64,000 nucleotides of DNA, from NCBI RefSeq assembly GCF_900141755.1, contig NZ_LT670844.1:7226501-7290500 (forward strand), read 5' to 3'. The position numbers and the translations under genes were made by a program. The DNA is from Bradyrhizobium lablabi. Its GTDB lineage: Bacteria; Pseudomonadota; Alphaproteobacteria; Rhizobiales; Xanthobacteraceae. The notes beneath the pieces are model-generated. The model did not search any database and had not been told where the DNA came from. It saw nothing but the letters and a program-made list of their open reading frames with translations. Position 1 is the first letter of the stretch, and each line of letters begins with the position of its first letter. Below are positions 45,287 to 53,303 of this stretch, piece after piece.

Positions 45287-46267
45287 TCAGGTCCGGGTAA
45301 TTTCCGCCAGCACGCCGTGCAGGGTTCGCCGGGTCAATGGAATCTTGAAATCGTTGCCGCCGAATCCGCGGGCGCCGTCGAGAACCGCATTGGCGGCGGC
45401 ATTGAAGCTGGTGGGATCGGCGGCGACATTGGCGAATTTTTCCTCGGCCTGCGCGGCACGCCATGGCTTGGGGGCGAGGCCGCCGAACGCGAGCCGGGCT
45501 GAGCGAATTCGTCCGCGCGCGGTGTCGACGATGGCGGCAACCGAAACCAGCGCAAAGGCGTAGGAGGCGCGGTCACGGACCTTGCGATAGACCTGCACGC
45601 CCGGCGGCGGCGGAGGCAGCGCGACCGCCGTGATGATTTCTCCGGATTTGAGCGAGGTCTCGATCTCCGGTGTCTTGCCGGGCAAACGATGCAAATCGGC
45701 GATCGGAATCACACGGGCCTCGCCTTCGCGATTGATCGTCTCTACCCGCGCGTCGAGCGCCCGCATTGCCACCGCCATGTCGGAGGGATGGGTGGCGATG
45801 CATTGATCGCTGGCGCCGAGGATGGCGTGAATGCGGTTAAGGCCGGCGAGCGCGGCGCAGCCCGAACCCGGACTGCGCTTGTTGCACGGTTTTGTCACAT
45901 CATAAAAATAGTAACAGCGCGTTCGCTGCAGCAGGTTGCCGCCGGTGGTGGCCTTGTTGCGCAGTTGCGCGCTGGCGCCCGCCAGCAGGGCGCGGCTCAG
46001 GACGCCATAGCGCTGTCGCACGCGAGAATCGGCCGCGAGGTCGCTGTTTCGGACCAGCGCGCCGACGCGCAGGCCGCCATCCGGCGTCTCCTCGATTTTG
46101 TCGAGCGGCAGCGAATTGATGTCGACCAGCGTCGACGGCGTCTCGACCTGCAACTTCATGAGGTCGAGCAGGTTGGTGCCGCCTGCTATGATTTTTGCGC
46201 CAGGCTTCACGGCAGCGGCGGCAGCCCGCGTTGCCGAATCGGCGCGTTGATAAGTGAAGGCCTTCAT
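45287..46267 (-). CDS. paoB: PaoB-like FAD subunit of aldehyde oxidoreductase
   Basis: 326 residues from the ATG at 46267, which overlaps the end of the 2Fe-2S gene. The FAD-binding block is [11 protein letters not shown]. The Cys-rich insert around [15 protein letters not shown] and GSGC is the extra 4Fe-4S site found in PaoB but not in most CoxM-type subunits. This supports PaoABC rather than a CO dehydrogenase-like complex. Confidence 0.9.
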   Translation of the reverse strand: MKAFTYQRADSATRAAAAAVKPGAKIIAGGTNLLDLMKLQVETPSTLVDINSLPLDKIEETPDGGLRVGALVRNSDLAADSRVRQRYGVLSRALLAGASAQLRNKATTGGNLLQRTRCYYFYDVTKPCNKRSPGSGCAALAGLNRIHAILGASDQCIATHPSDMAVAMRALDARVETINREGEARVIPIADLHRLPGKTPEIETSLKSGEIITAVALPPPPPGVQVYRKVRDRASYAFALVSVAAIVDTARGRIRSARLAFGGLAPKPWRAAQAEEKFANVAADPTSFNAAANAVLDGARGFGGNDFKIPLTRRTLHGVLAEITRT

Positions 46268-46926
46268 GTCGGCATCTCCGCGGCCTGTTTGATGGCGGCC
46301 ACGATGTTCGGATAGGCCGCGCAACGGCAGATGTTGCCGCTCATCCGTTCGCGGATTTCCGCCTCGGTCAGCTCCGGCTGCGGCTGCGCCAGATCGGCCG
46401 TGACGTAGCTCGGCATGCCGCTGCGGCTCTCGGCCAGCATTCCGACCGCGGAACAAATCTGGCCCGAGGTGCAGTAGCCGCACTGAAATCCATCATGTTC
46501 AACAAAGGCCGCCTGCAACGGATGCAACTTCTCACCCTCGGCCAGCCCCTCGATCGTCGTGACGGATTGCCCGTCATGCATCACCGCCAGCGTCAGGCAC
46601 GAATTGATGCGGCGGCCTTCGATCAGCACGGTGCAGGCGCCGCACTGGCCGTGATCGCAGCCTTTCTTCGAGCCCGTAAGCGCCAGATGCTCACGCAGCG
46701 CGTCCAGCAAGGTCGTGCGCGGATCCAGCGTCAGTGAATGAGAGCGGCCATTGATCCGAAGGTCGACCTGCACAACAGAGGGCGGCGCTCCGTCATCGAC
46801 CGGACCGGCGGCAAGCGCGGCACGGGGGAGCGTGGTCAGGAGCAGCGCGGTAGTGCCGGTCTCGATCACCGTGCGGCGGGTAATCTCGGTTGCGTTGCGC
46901 TCTCTGGCGGATTCGTGTTCGTCCAT
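46264..46926 (-). CDS. paoA: PaoA-like 2Fe-2S subunit with Tat signal
   Basis: 220 residues. Tat signal [15 protein letters not shown]; the first 2Fe-2S domain has [12 protein letters not shown] with a later [10 protein letters not shown]; the second has CGYCTSGQ and [12 protein letters not shown]. It carries electrons from the molybdenum subunit. It is the first gene of paoABC. A cupin gene lies 98 bp upstream on the same strand, with tandem hairpins in the gap. Confidence 0.92.
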   Translation of the reverse strand: MDEHESARERNATEITRRTVIETGTTALLLTTLPRAALAAGPVDDGAPPSVVQVDLRINGRSHSLTLDPRTTLLDALREHLALTGSKKGCDHGQCGACTVLIEGRRINSCLTLAVMHDGQSVTTIEGLAEGEKLHPLQAAFVEHDGFQCGYCTSGQICSAVGMLAESRSGMPSYVTADLAQPQPELTEAEIRERMSGNICRCAAYPNIVAAIKQAAEMPT

Positions 46927-46962
46927 GACTGTTCCATGTTCGCGACAGCGAGTGAGGGGACC

Positions 46963-47001
46963 GCAGGAAGACGTCTGGCTTACGGCCAGCTGTCTTCCTG
47001 C
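46963..47001. repeat. Hairpin 1 of a tandem pair between cupin and paoA
   Basis: Arms 46963-46972 and 46992-47001 (GCAGGAAGAC and complement) around an inner TGGC-TTAC-GGCCA. Its inner part matches hairpin 2. It may weaken or end transcription from the cupin promoter. Confidence 0.65.
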
Positions 47002-47009
47002 CGACCGGA

Positions 47010-47042
47010 GGACGACATCCGGCTTACGGCCAAATGTCGTCC
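47010..47042. repeat. Hairpin 2 of the tandem pair, overlapping the cupin 3' end
   Basis: Arms 47010-47018 and 47034-47042 (GGACGACAT and complement), inner GGCTTACGGCC. It overlaps the last codons of the cupin gene (ends 47024). Confidence 0.65.
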
Positions 47043-47428
47043 GGAAGATTCACGACGACGGGCGTCGCCGTGCTCCGTACGACAACCCATAGAAACGGCT
47101 CCAGTTTCGAAGGGTTTATTTCCATATGCGGCAGGAAGGCGGGAACATGAATGAAATCGCCGGCCTTCGCGCGCGCCGTATGTTCTCCCTTCGCACCCCA
47201 GCGTATTTCGCTGACGCCGGAAAGGACGTAGGCGATCGTCTCCTGTTCTCCGTGATGGTGAATTCCTGTCCGCGCTTCCGGTTCTACCTCGAACAGGCCG
47301 CCCCAGATCGCCGAAGCGATACCTAGCGTCGAGGCGATTGCCGCGCGGCGTTCGGAGCCCGGCGTCTGCGCCGTTGCGCGATCGAATTCATCTGGGCTGA
47401 CGATATGGATTGCAGCAGCAGAACTCAT
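47024..47428 (-). CDS. Single-domain cupin protein
   Basis: 134 residues with one cupin: GIHHHGEQETIAYVLSG (His, His, Glu ligands) and FIHVPAFLPHMEIN (last His). There is no signal peptide. CAGGGACGCC precedes the ATG. Small cupins of this type bind metal and act on varied small molecules or sense them. The box ends 62 bp upstream. It may share a transcript with paoABC if the hairpins between allow read-through. Confidence 0.8.
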   Translation of the reverse strand: MSSAAAIHIVSPDEFDRATAQTPGSERRAAIASTLGIASAIWGGLFEVEPEARTGIHHHGEQETIAYVLSGVSEIRWGAKGEHTARAKAGDFIHVPAFLPHMEINPSKLEPFLWVVVRSTATPVVVNLPDDIWP

Positions 47429-47489
47429 GGCGTCCCTGATCGGGTTTGCAAAGCGAACACCGTGAAGCTAGGCGCAGACCGAGCCGAGA

Positions 47490-47509
47490 GCGATTAAATT
47501 GGGGTTTAA
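47490..47509 (-). promoter_or_regulatory. Recurrent box, copy 17 (before cupin)
   Basis: Minus strand: TTAAA-N5-ATTTA-ATCGC, ending 62 bp before 47428. The first 15 bases differ from the rpoH copy at only one position. CCTAGCT follows at positions 38-44. Confidence 0.75.
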
Positions 47510-47567
47510 CGAACTCACGTCGAATTGAGGCGGGACGCGGCTTACTCAGGTTCGAACGTGAATTTTT

Positions 47568-47587
47568 CTAAAACACAATTTAGCGGC
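47568..47587 (+). promoter_or_regulatory. Recurrent box, copy 18 (before small secreted protein)
   Basis: Plus strand: a full palindrome CTAAA-N6-TTTAG (47568-47583), ending 55 bp before 47642. CATCT is at positions 41-44 region, followed by TAGC. Confidence 0.75.
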
Positions 47588-47641
47588 AGCGCCGACGCCG
47601 CGTCCCCATCTAGCCGTTACATTGTTAGTAAGGAGACCAAG

Positions 47642-47878
47642 ATGAAATTCACACTGATTGGCGCTGCCGCGATTGCCGCGATGGCCGTTGCAACTCCCGC
47701 TCTGGCGCAGCCGGTTGTCTCAAACCCCGGCCGTTGCGCGCAGTACTATCCGGACGCAAACTGCCAGAACCTCGGACCGGGCAATCCCTACACCGATGGC
47801 AATTACCAGAACTGGCGGAATGGGAACGCGATGATGCCGCGTCATGTACCGCATCACACGTCGGTATCGCACCGCTAA
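47642..47878 (+). CDS. Small secreted protein, paralogue of 9493-9741
   Basis: 78 residues: signal peptide (MKFTLIGAAAIAAMAVA, cleavage near ALAQ) and mature PVVSNPGRCAQYYPDANC with LGPGNPYTD, then a basic His-rich tail. AAGGAGACCAAG precedes the ATG. Both this gene and its paralogue carry a box at the same spacing though 38 kb apart. A strong terminator follows directly. Confidence 0.82.
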   Translation: MKFTLIGAAAIAAMAVATPALAQPVVSNPGRCAQYYPDANCQNLGPGNPYTDGNYQNWRNGNAMMPRHVPHHTSVSHR

Positions 47879-47883
47879 GGAGG

Positions 47884-47920
47884 CTTAAAAAAGGCGGCCG
47901 GATCGGCCGCCCTTTTTAAG
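47884..47920. terminator. Bidirectional intrinsic terminator
   Basis: Arms 47884-47900 and 47904-47920 pair with one mismatch: an A/T outer stem and a GGCGGCCG inner stem with a 3-base loop. The run of T on either strand makes it a terminator for both directions. It sits 6 bp after the small secreted gene. Confidence 0.85.
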
Positions 47921-47981
47921 CGCACGATCCGACCTGAGGCGACGGGAACGTGAATTGCAGCCCGAGAGAATGGAGTTTAGC

Positions 47982-48272
47982 ATGAAGGCATTCACGAAAT
48001 GGACGCCCAATGCAGCAGCGCTAACGCTCGCCGTTGCGCTCAGCGTGCCCCTGTCAATCCCAGCTTTTTCCGAACCGGCTCGCTCGGTTACGGCAATACA
48101 CGACCAGACTGTTGCTTCGTTCCAGCCTGGCGAACTGGTTCGGCTGCGTTCGGGAGGGCCGGTGATGACCGTTAGCAACGTCAGCGGCGATCAGGTCGAT
48201 TGCTACTGGATGGACTCGAGCGGTCAACCCAGTGCTGACAAATTTCCGATCTCGGTGCTGAAAAAATTCTAG
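47982..48272 (+). CDS. Secreted DUF2158-like protein
   Basis: 96 residues from the ATG at 47982. The signal peptide is ALTLAVALSVPLSIPAFSEP. The mature part has FQPGELVRLRSGGPVMTVSNV and DCYWMDSSG, the pattern of the small DUF2158 (YodC-like) family, normally cytoplasmic and without a signal. The added signal peptide is unusual. TGGAG lies upstream. Its end touches the end of the convergent cysteine-peptidase gene (4-bp overlap). Confidence 0.78.
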   Translation: MKAFTKWTPNAAALTLAVALSVPLSIPAFSEPARSVTAIHDQTVASFQPGELVRLRSGGPVMTVSNVSGDQVDCYWMDSSGQPSADKFPISVLKKF

Positions 48273-49021
48273 TGCGGGATCTGGCCGACGGAGCGCTCAT
48301 ATCCGCGCGATTCTTCGGATCTGGATAACCCACCGGAATAGCGTTTGACGCCATCGCGATCGATCAGAAACACCGGGCGGTAATAATCCTGCACCTGCTG
48401 GTCCTCGGGCATGACAAAGTGTCGACTGTCCAGGATGAGCCAATTGCCGTCGAGCCGCGCCGCGACAACGGCGTGGTCCTCTTCCCTTGCGTCGTCCCGC
48501 AGGATGACGATCCGAAGATCGTCAGAGGAAACACCGACCTCCTCGAGCGCAACAAATTTGGCGATCGCGTAATCTTCGCAATCTCCGGCGCCTTTGGCGA
48601 GGGTGGCGAGAGGCGGGCTCCAGACATCCTCCACGCCGTAAAGGGCCTGGTCGCTCATCGGTCTTATTTTCAGATTGATGGCGCGGTTGATTTCGCCCAG
48701 GCGGGCGCGACCTTCGAGGCCTCGTGCGCTGTCGACGATCGCCAGGAATTGAAGCGCCGGCTGCGATGGACACGATACCGAATTTTCTTCGCAGATCCTC
48801 AGTACACCCCGCTCGCCATCAACTCTGTGTTTGACGTCAAGCCATTTCTCCAGCACCGAACCCGTGGTCACGATCGAGGTTGCAAGCCCGAATGGTTCAT
48901 CGGCCCGGTCGACGGTTGAAGTTACAGTTCCAGCCAGGATTTCCGTTGGGGCGCAGATCAGTGATAGACCCCACGCAAACAAGATGACGCGCCAGGTGTT
49001 GGAACAGCCTGTTCTCGACAT
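48269..49021 (-). CDS. Transglutaminase-like cysteine peptidase (BTLCP family)
   Basis: 250 residues from the ATG at 49021. Signal peptide LFAWGLSLICAPTEILAG. The catalytic Cys is in GDCEDYAIAK, His in REEDHAVVAA and Asp in WLILDSRH, the papain-like triad of bacterial transglutaminase-like peptidases. Relatives (LapG type) cleave adhesins in the periplasm; no LapA or LapD gene is near, so the target is unknown. Confidence 0.88.
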   Translation of the reverse strand: MSRTGCSNTWRVILFAWGLSLICAPTEILAGTVTSTVDRADEPFGLATSIVTTGSVLEKWLDVKHRVDGERGVLRICEENSVSCPSQPALQFLAIVDSARGLEGRARLGEINRAINLKIRPMSDQALYGVEDVWSPPLATLAKGAGDCEDYAIAKFVALEEVGVSSDDLRIVILRDDAREEDHAVVAARLDGNWLILDSRHFVMPEDQQVQDYYRPVFLIDRDGVKRYSGGLSRSEESRGYERSVGQIPH

Positions 49022-49294
49022 GGGCTCTCTGATTATTTTCGGCTCGACCAACCGGGTCTGACGTCGAACGACGTGGTGCCGCGCGGTTACAGGGCGGGCG
49101 GTTACAAAGAATGCGAAAGTTCCGACGCTTGTGCTTCAGTTCGGTCTGATCTGAAGCCGGTACACTCAGCGGGCCCCAATTCTAAACTAATCACGAATCG
49201 ATTTCGTCCAAGCGCGCTTGAAGAAGAACCCCGTGTTTCCCGATCAACAACCCGTGTGCCAGCCACCCGAGCGCGGGGCGCGACCATCGATCGA

Positions 49295-49684
49295 TCAGGT
49301 TCCCGAAGGCTGAACGTAACAGAAGACGTAACCGGAGCGGCCCAGGAATACGATGCCGTGTCCGGTCGGATTGCCTCTGTCCCATTTGAGTTTGTTGTTT
49401 GGAATTTCGATTTCCGTTCCGATGTCGACGTGAGGCCGCTTGAGCGGTTCGTCGGCTCGATCATCGGTTATGGTGGCGTAGGTCTTGCCGTTTCTGACAT
49501 GGACCTCATCGGCCCAATACGCGTCGGCCTCGCCGCAACATGATGCATTCGGGACATCGGGCTGCATCAGCGCCTGGTACCATTGCCGGACCGCGGGATC
49601 CGAGTTTCCCCATTGTCCGAGGTCGCGGGCACTCGCACCAGCGATCACACAACAACCAAAAAGACAAAGGATGATGCGTTTCAT
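49295..49684 (-). CDS. Small secreted protein with CC motif, paralogue of 61728-62054
   Basis: 129 residues from the ATG at 49684. Signal peptide IILCLFGCCVIAGASARD, then WYQALMQPDVPNASCCGEADAYWADEV and KTYATITDD. The protein at 61728 shares the plan (small helix, CC, ADG/ADA, then a beta-rich part with DN/DD and PN). The CC pair probably forms a disulfide or binds metal. No function is known. Confidence 0.72.
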   Translation of the reverse strand: MKRIILCLFGCCVIAGASARDLGQWGNSDPAVRQWYQALMQPDVPNASCCGEADAYWADEVHVRNGKTYATITDDRADEPLKRPHVDIGTEIEIPNNKLKWDRGNPTGHGIVFLGRSGYVFCYVQPSGT

Positions 49685-49991
49685 CCAACTCGCTCCAACT
49701 CTCTGAATGCTTCTCACTGCAATTGAACCATTGCAGGCTAGGACGATTGAGATCGATCGCTCAATTGTACGAAGGTAAGCACCCGAGACCGAAATGGAGC
49801 GGGAGACCCATACAAAGGTTTGTGGTTTTGCCGTTCACGTGTTTGTTCAGTTGCGATAGGTCGCCGAACACTCAGCCGTGAACAGCGTAGCGTCGGTTTC
49901 TCCCTACCTCAGCGATGGAGCGCTGGCTCGCGTTGCGACGGAAGAGCCGGGAGTTCGAAAAACAGCGCCAATATCTCGATAGGTAAGACAG
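49685..49991. other. Intergenic region before sorA
   Basis: 307 bp with no convincing frame and no good copy of the recurrent box. It holds a 31-base segment (49808-49838) that matches 42968-42998 at 24 positions, which may be chance. Confidence 0.4.
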
Positions 49992-51227
49992 ATGCAGAAG
50001 TACGACGCCCAACCGGGGCTAACGCGACGGGGCGTGATCCATGGAATGGGGATCGCCGGCCTGGCGCTGATGTCCTCGCCGGCGCTGGCGCAAGAGACGG
50101 TCGATCTGCACGTGTCCGGCGGCCCCGGTACGCGGCCCATCACCACATCCTATCCGCAAAAGGGCCGAATGATCCTGCAGCGTTCAAGCCCGCCATGGCT
50201 CGAGACGCCGTTCGAAGTCTTCGACAAGGGCGTGTTCACTCCGAACGACCAGCATTATGTCAGTTGGCACTGGGCGAATTTTCCGGGCGACATCGATGTG
50301 GACAGCTTTCGCCTTGCGGTTCGCGGCCAGGTCAACCAAGCCTTATCGCTGTCGCTCAATGATGTTTTGCAGGGTTTTTCGAGAGTAGATATCGCGGCGG
50401 TGAACCAGTGTGCCGGCAATTCCCGAATCTACGCCGAGCCCCGCGTTGCCGGCGCGCAATGGGCGGATGGTTCGATGAGCAACGCACTCTGGACCGGTGT
50501 GCGTCTCAAGGATGTGCTTGACCGGGCCGGTGTAAAACCCGGCGCCATTCAAGCCCGCTTCGGCGGCCTGGACGAGCCGGTGATGCCGGGCGCGCCGAAA
50601 TTTCTCAAGTCGCTCACCGTCGATCACGCGCGCGACGGCGAGGTGATGATCGCTTTCGCCATGAACGGCGAGCAGCTTCCATTGTTGAACGGGTTTCCTC
50701 TGCGCCTCGTCGTTCCCGGCTGGTGCGGAGTCTACTGGATCAAGATGCTGAACGACATCGAGGTGCTCGACCAGCCCGACACCAATTACTGGACGGCGAC
50801 CGGATACCGTGTGCCGGATACGCCGCACAATTCCGTCAAGCCGGGCGACACCGGATTCAAGATGGTGCCGGTGACCCGCAACGCTCCGAGGTCGTTCATC
50901 ACCAACATCCGCAACGGCGACAGCGTGCCGGCGGGGTCGGCGGCTTTGGCGCGGGGCATCGCGTTCGGCGGCGATTGCGGCGTCGCGCGTGTCGATCTGT
51001 CGATTGATGGCGGCAGGAGCTGGCAGCCGGCGAAGCTCGGCGCCGACCAGGGAAAATATGGCTTTCGGCAATGGCAGACGCAATTCACGCTGCCGGCGCG
51101 CGGCGCACACCGACTGATGGTCCGCTGCACCAACACCGGAAATGAGGCGCAGCCCGGTTTCCGGATCTGGAATCCGGCCGGCTACCTCTACAACACCATT
51201 GAAACGACCGATGTGGTCGCGGCCTGA
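49992..51227 (+). CDS. sorA: Sulfite:cytochrome c oxidoreductase molybdenum subunit SorA
   Basis: 411 residues. Tat signal LTRRGVIHGMGIAGLAL. The molybdenum domain has the Cys ligand in AVNQCAGNSR; GWCGVYWIKMLNDIEV and the C-terminal dimer domain (RVDLSIDGGRSWQPAKL) are sulfite oxidase features. It oxidises sulfite to sulfate in the periplasm and passes electrons to the c-type cytochrome encoded 13 bp downstream. It could detoxify sulfite formed by the DoxDA/DsrE sulfur genes, though they are 42 kb away. Confidence 0.92.
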   Translation: MQKYDAQPGLTRRGVIHGMGIAGLALMSSPALAQETVDLHVSGGPGTRPITTSYPQKGRMILQRSSPPWLETPFEVFDKGVFTPNDQHYVSWHWANFPGDIDVDSFRLAVRGQVNQALSLSLNDVLQGFSRVDIAAVNQCAGNSRIYAEPRVAGAQWADGSMSNALWTGVRLKDVLDRAGVKPGAIQARFGGLDEPVMPGAPKFLKSLTVDHARDGEVMIAFAMNGEQLPLLNGFPLRLVVPGWCGVYWIKMLNDIEVLDQPDTNYWTATGYRVPDTPHNSVKPGDTGFKMVPVTRNAPRSFITNIRNGDSVPAGSAALARGIAFGGDCGVARVDLSIDGGRSWQPAKLGADQGKYGFRQWQTQFTLPARGAHRLMVRCTNTGNEAQPGFRIWNPAGYLYNTIETTDVVAA

Positions 51228-51240
51228 CGAGGAACCGGCA

Positions 51241-51567
51241 ATGCAACGTGAAGTTCTGCTGATGGTGGCCATTCTGGGCCTCGTTCTCTGGCATCCCGGC
51301 GAGGCCGCGACGATCGCCGCATTGAAGTCGCTGAAGCTGGATGTCCCCACCAGCGACGCGATGTTCCCCGGTCCGGGATCGGATGCGATCAACAACAACT
51401 GCCTTGCCTGCCACTCGGCCGACCACGTGTTGAACCAGCCCTCGTTGTCGCGGAAGGCGTGGCAGGAAGTGGTCGACAAGATGATCACCGCTTACAAGGC
51501 CCCCGTCAGCCCCGACGACGCCAAAGCGATCGTGGATTATCTGGTCCGCACCAAAGGCACCTCGTAA
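51241..51567 (+). CDS. sorB: SorB-like c-type cytochrome
   Basis: 108 residues from the ATG at 51241 (GAGGAA upstream). Signal peptide LLMVAILGLVLWHPGEA, and one heme site NNNCLACHSADH with a Met-containing C-terminal helix region (VVDKMITAYKAPV). It is the electron acceptor of SorA. Position 13 bp after sorA supports the pair. Confidence 0.9.
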   Translation: MQREVLLMVAILGLVLWHPGEAATIAALKSLKLDVPTSDAMFPGPGSDAINNNCLACHSADHVLNQPSLSRKAWQEVVDKMITAYKAPVSPDDAKAIVDYLVRTKGTS

Positions 51568-51631
51568 ACACGGGCGACGCAAGCCCTCAGCGCCAGCGCC
51601 GCCGAACTTCAAGAAAAAGGAAGAGCTCACT

Positions 51632-52117
51632 ATGACGAGAATTGGCATCACAATATTGGCAATGGTCTTCTGCTTCTCAGCCCAGGCACAGACCATCAGC
51701 GTGACGACGCTTGATCAAGCCGGAGCCCAGACCGTGCTGCAAGCAGCCAAGGAGAGCGCGCAGCAGCGCAATGCGCCCTCGGCTATCGCCGTGGTTGATC
51801 CCGCTGGCGACCTGCTTGCCTTCCAGCGGATGGATGGGGTCCGCCCGGCGAGCGCGGACCTTGCCATCGCGAAGGCACGAACCGCGGCGCGGCTTCAGCG
51901 GTCGACGTCGGAGATCGAAGACAACATCAATCAGGGACGAACGGCCTTTGTCACGGCCGGTGTCCTGGTCCTGCGCGGCGGCATGCCGGTCCGCGTCAAC
52001 GGCGCCGTCGTCGGCGCAGTAGGCGTTGCCGGCTTGAGCAAGGAGACCGACGCCGAGATCGCCAACACCGCGGCGGCCGCGCTGAACCCCTCGCCGGTGA
52101 CAGCCCAGCGTCGGTGA
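51632..52117 (+). CDS. Secreted HbpS/GlcG-like (DUF336) protein, second copy
   Basis: 161 residues with a signal peptide (ITILAMVFCFSAQA). The mature part has PSAIAVVDPAGDLLAFQRMDGV, KARTAARLQRSTSEIE and GGMPVRVNGAVVGAVGVAG, the same fold as 8917-9405. AGGAAGAG precedes the ATG. It follows sorAB by 64 bp and may be part of that operon; a heme-linked role with the cytochrome is conceivable but not shown. Confidence 0.85.
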   Translation: MTRIGITILAMVFCFSAQAQTISVTTLDQAGAQTVLQAAKESAQQRNAPSAIAVVDPAGDLLAFQRMDGVRPASADLAIAKARTAARLQRSTSEIEDNINQGRTAFVTAGVLVLRGGMPVRVNGAVVGAVGVAGLSKETDAEIANTAAAALNPSPVTAQRR

Positions 52118-52250
52118 CGGATTGGGTCGCGCCGCGTCTTTCGTGGTCGCCTACATCTTGCAATCACTTGCCGCACGCGTGCCGCGAGATCGGTCGCAGG
52201 CGTCGGACGGAGGCCGGCCCGAGCTTCGGGCCGGCTTCCCCCGGCGGAGG

Positions 52251-52646
52251 TCATACGAGATTGGTCTCGACGGCGATGTTGCCGCGCGTGGCCTTGGAGT
52301 ACGGGCAGATCCCGTGCGCCGCATGGATCAGCTCTTGCGCGACCTCGCGGTCGAGGCCGGGCAGGCTGACGTTGAGACGCGCCGCCAGGAAGTAGGCGCC
52401 GTCGGCGAGGTTCAGGTCGATCTCGGCGTCGACCGACAATTCGGCCGGGAGCTTGATCTTCTTTTGGGAGGCGGCGAGTTCGATCGCGCCCATGTAGCAG
52501 GCCGACCAGGCGGCACCGAACAGATTTTCCGCCGCCGGGTGCGGCTGCGGCAGCTTGATGTCCAGAAAGCCGTCGCTGCTGCGCGCGGCGCCGTTGCGGC
52601 CGTTGGTGTTGTGGGTCTTGCCGGTGAGAAGAACCTTCGCGGTCAT
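52251..52646 (-). CDS. ohr: Organic hydroperoxide resistance protein (OsmC/Ohr family)
   Basis: 131 residues with the two redox Cys of Ohr: WSACYMGAIELAA and GICPYSKATRGN. It reduces organic hydroperoxides in the cytoplasm. CAGGAG lies just before the ATG. No OhrR-type regulator gene or clear OhrR operator was seen next to it. Confidence 0.92.
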   Translation of the reverse strand: MTAKVLLTGKTHNTNGRNGAARSSDGFLDIKLPQPHPAAENLFGAAWSACYMGAIELAASQKKIKLPAELSVDAEIDLNLADGAYFLAARLNVSLPGLDREVAQELIHAAHGICPYSKATRGNIAVETNLV

Positions 52647-52730
52647 GGGGAACTCCTGTTGGGTTTGGGTTTGATCGATACCGATTTAATAGGATGCGCG
52701 TGAAAAGTCCCGACCCTTGCCTTCCGGCTG

Positions 52731-52757
52731 GTAACGCGTTACACTGTCACGCGTTAC
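52731..52757. promoter_or_regulatory. Paired operator before mazEF
   Basis: Two near-identical 12-bp sites, GTAACGCGTTAC (52731-52742, a perfect palindrome) and GTCACGCGTTAC (52746-52757), spaced 15 bp apart, just before the antitoxin. Such pairs are typical of autorepression by toxin-antitoxin complexes. Confidence 0.75.
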
Positions 52758-52772
52758 AGATGGAGAAGCCCC

Positions 52773-52985
52773 ATGACCGCGCCAGCCGAAAGGATGAAGA
52801 TGATGCGGCAGCGGCGGCGCGCACGGGGATTGCGCGAACTGCGTCTCGTGGTAGCCGATGCCCGCTCGCGGGCGGTGCGACGACGGGTGGCGAAGCAGGT
52901 CGCCAGTCTCGACCCTGATCGCGAACGCGACGCGCTGGAGTGGATCGAGTCGGTCTCCGAGTTTGATGCAGATGCAACGCGGTGA
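52773..52985 (+). CDS. mazE: MazE-type antitoxin (DUF3018-like)
   Basis: 70 residues, basic N-terminus (MMRQRRRARGLRELRLVVADARS) and acidic C-terminus (SVSEFDADATR). This matches the antitoxin family that pairs with MazF toxins in rhizobia. GGAGAAG precedes the ATG. Its end overlaps mazF by 20 bp. It should bind the operator upstream and neutralise MazF. Confidence 0.85.
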   Translation: MTAPAERMKMMRQRRRARGLRELRLVVADARSRAVRRRVAKQVASLDPDRERDALEWIESVSEFDADATR

Positions 52986-53301
52986 CGTGGTAATTGTTGC
53001 CGCGGCCGGTGACTATGGCAAGCCCCGCCCGGCGGTCATCGTGCAGACTGACGCCTTTCCGGAGAGCCATGGCTCTGTAGTGCTTTGCCAGTTGACTTCC
53101 GAACTGGTGGACGCCCCGGATTTTCGCGTCACCCTCGAGCCAAAGCCCGAAAATGGATTGCGGCTTAAATCGCAGGTGATGGCCGACAAGCCGGTCACCG
53201 TGAGACGCGAACGGATCGGGCAGAAGATCGGGCGTCTCGGTAACCAAGACGTGGCTCGGCTCGGAATTGCCTTGGCGTTTGTCTTAGGGCTTGCGGATTA
53301 G
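52966..53301 (+). CDS. mazF: MazF-type endoribonuclease toxin
   Basis: 111 residues: QRGDVVIVAAAGDYGKPRPAVIVQ is the MazF/PemK start with the active-site Arg region; GSVVLCQLTSEL and SQVMADKPVTVRRERIG follow the family. It cleaves RNA and blocks growth when free of MazE. The ATG is within the end of mazE. Confidence 0.9.
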   Translation: MQMQRGDVVIVAAAGDYGKPRPAVIVQTDAFPESHGSVVLCQLTSELVDAPDFRVTLEPKPENGLRLKSQVMADKPVTVRRERIGQKIGRLGNQDVARLGIALAFVLGLAD

Positions 53302-53303
53302 CA

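Noticed and set aside
42968..49838. A 31-base ungapped match (24 of 31) between 42968-42998 and 49808-49838, both upstream of genes.
   Set aside because: In 64 kb a few matches of this quality are expected by chance, and no third copy was found.
52674..52693. ATTTA-ATAGG at 52684 before mazE.
   Set aside because: The left half (ATCGA) does not fit, and the MazE operator explains the promoter better.
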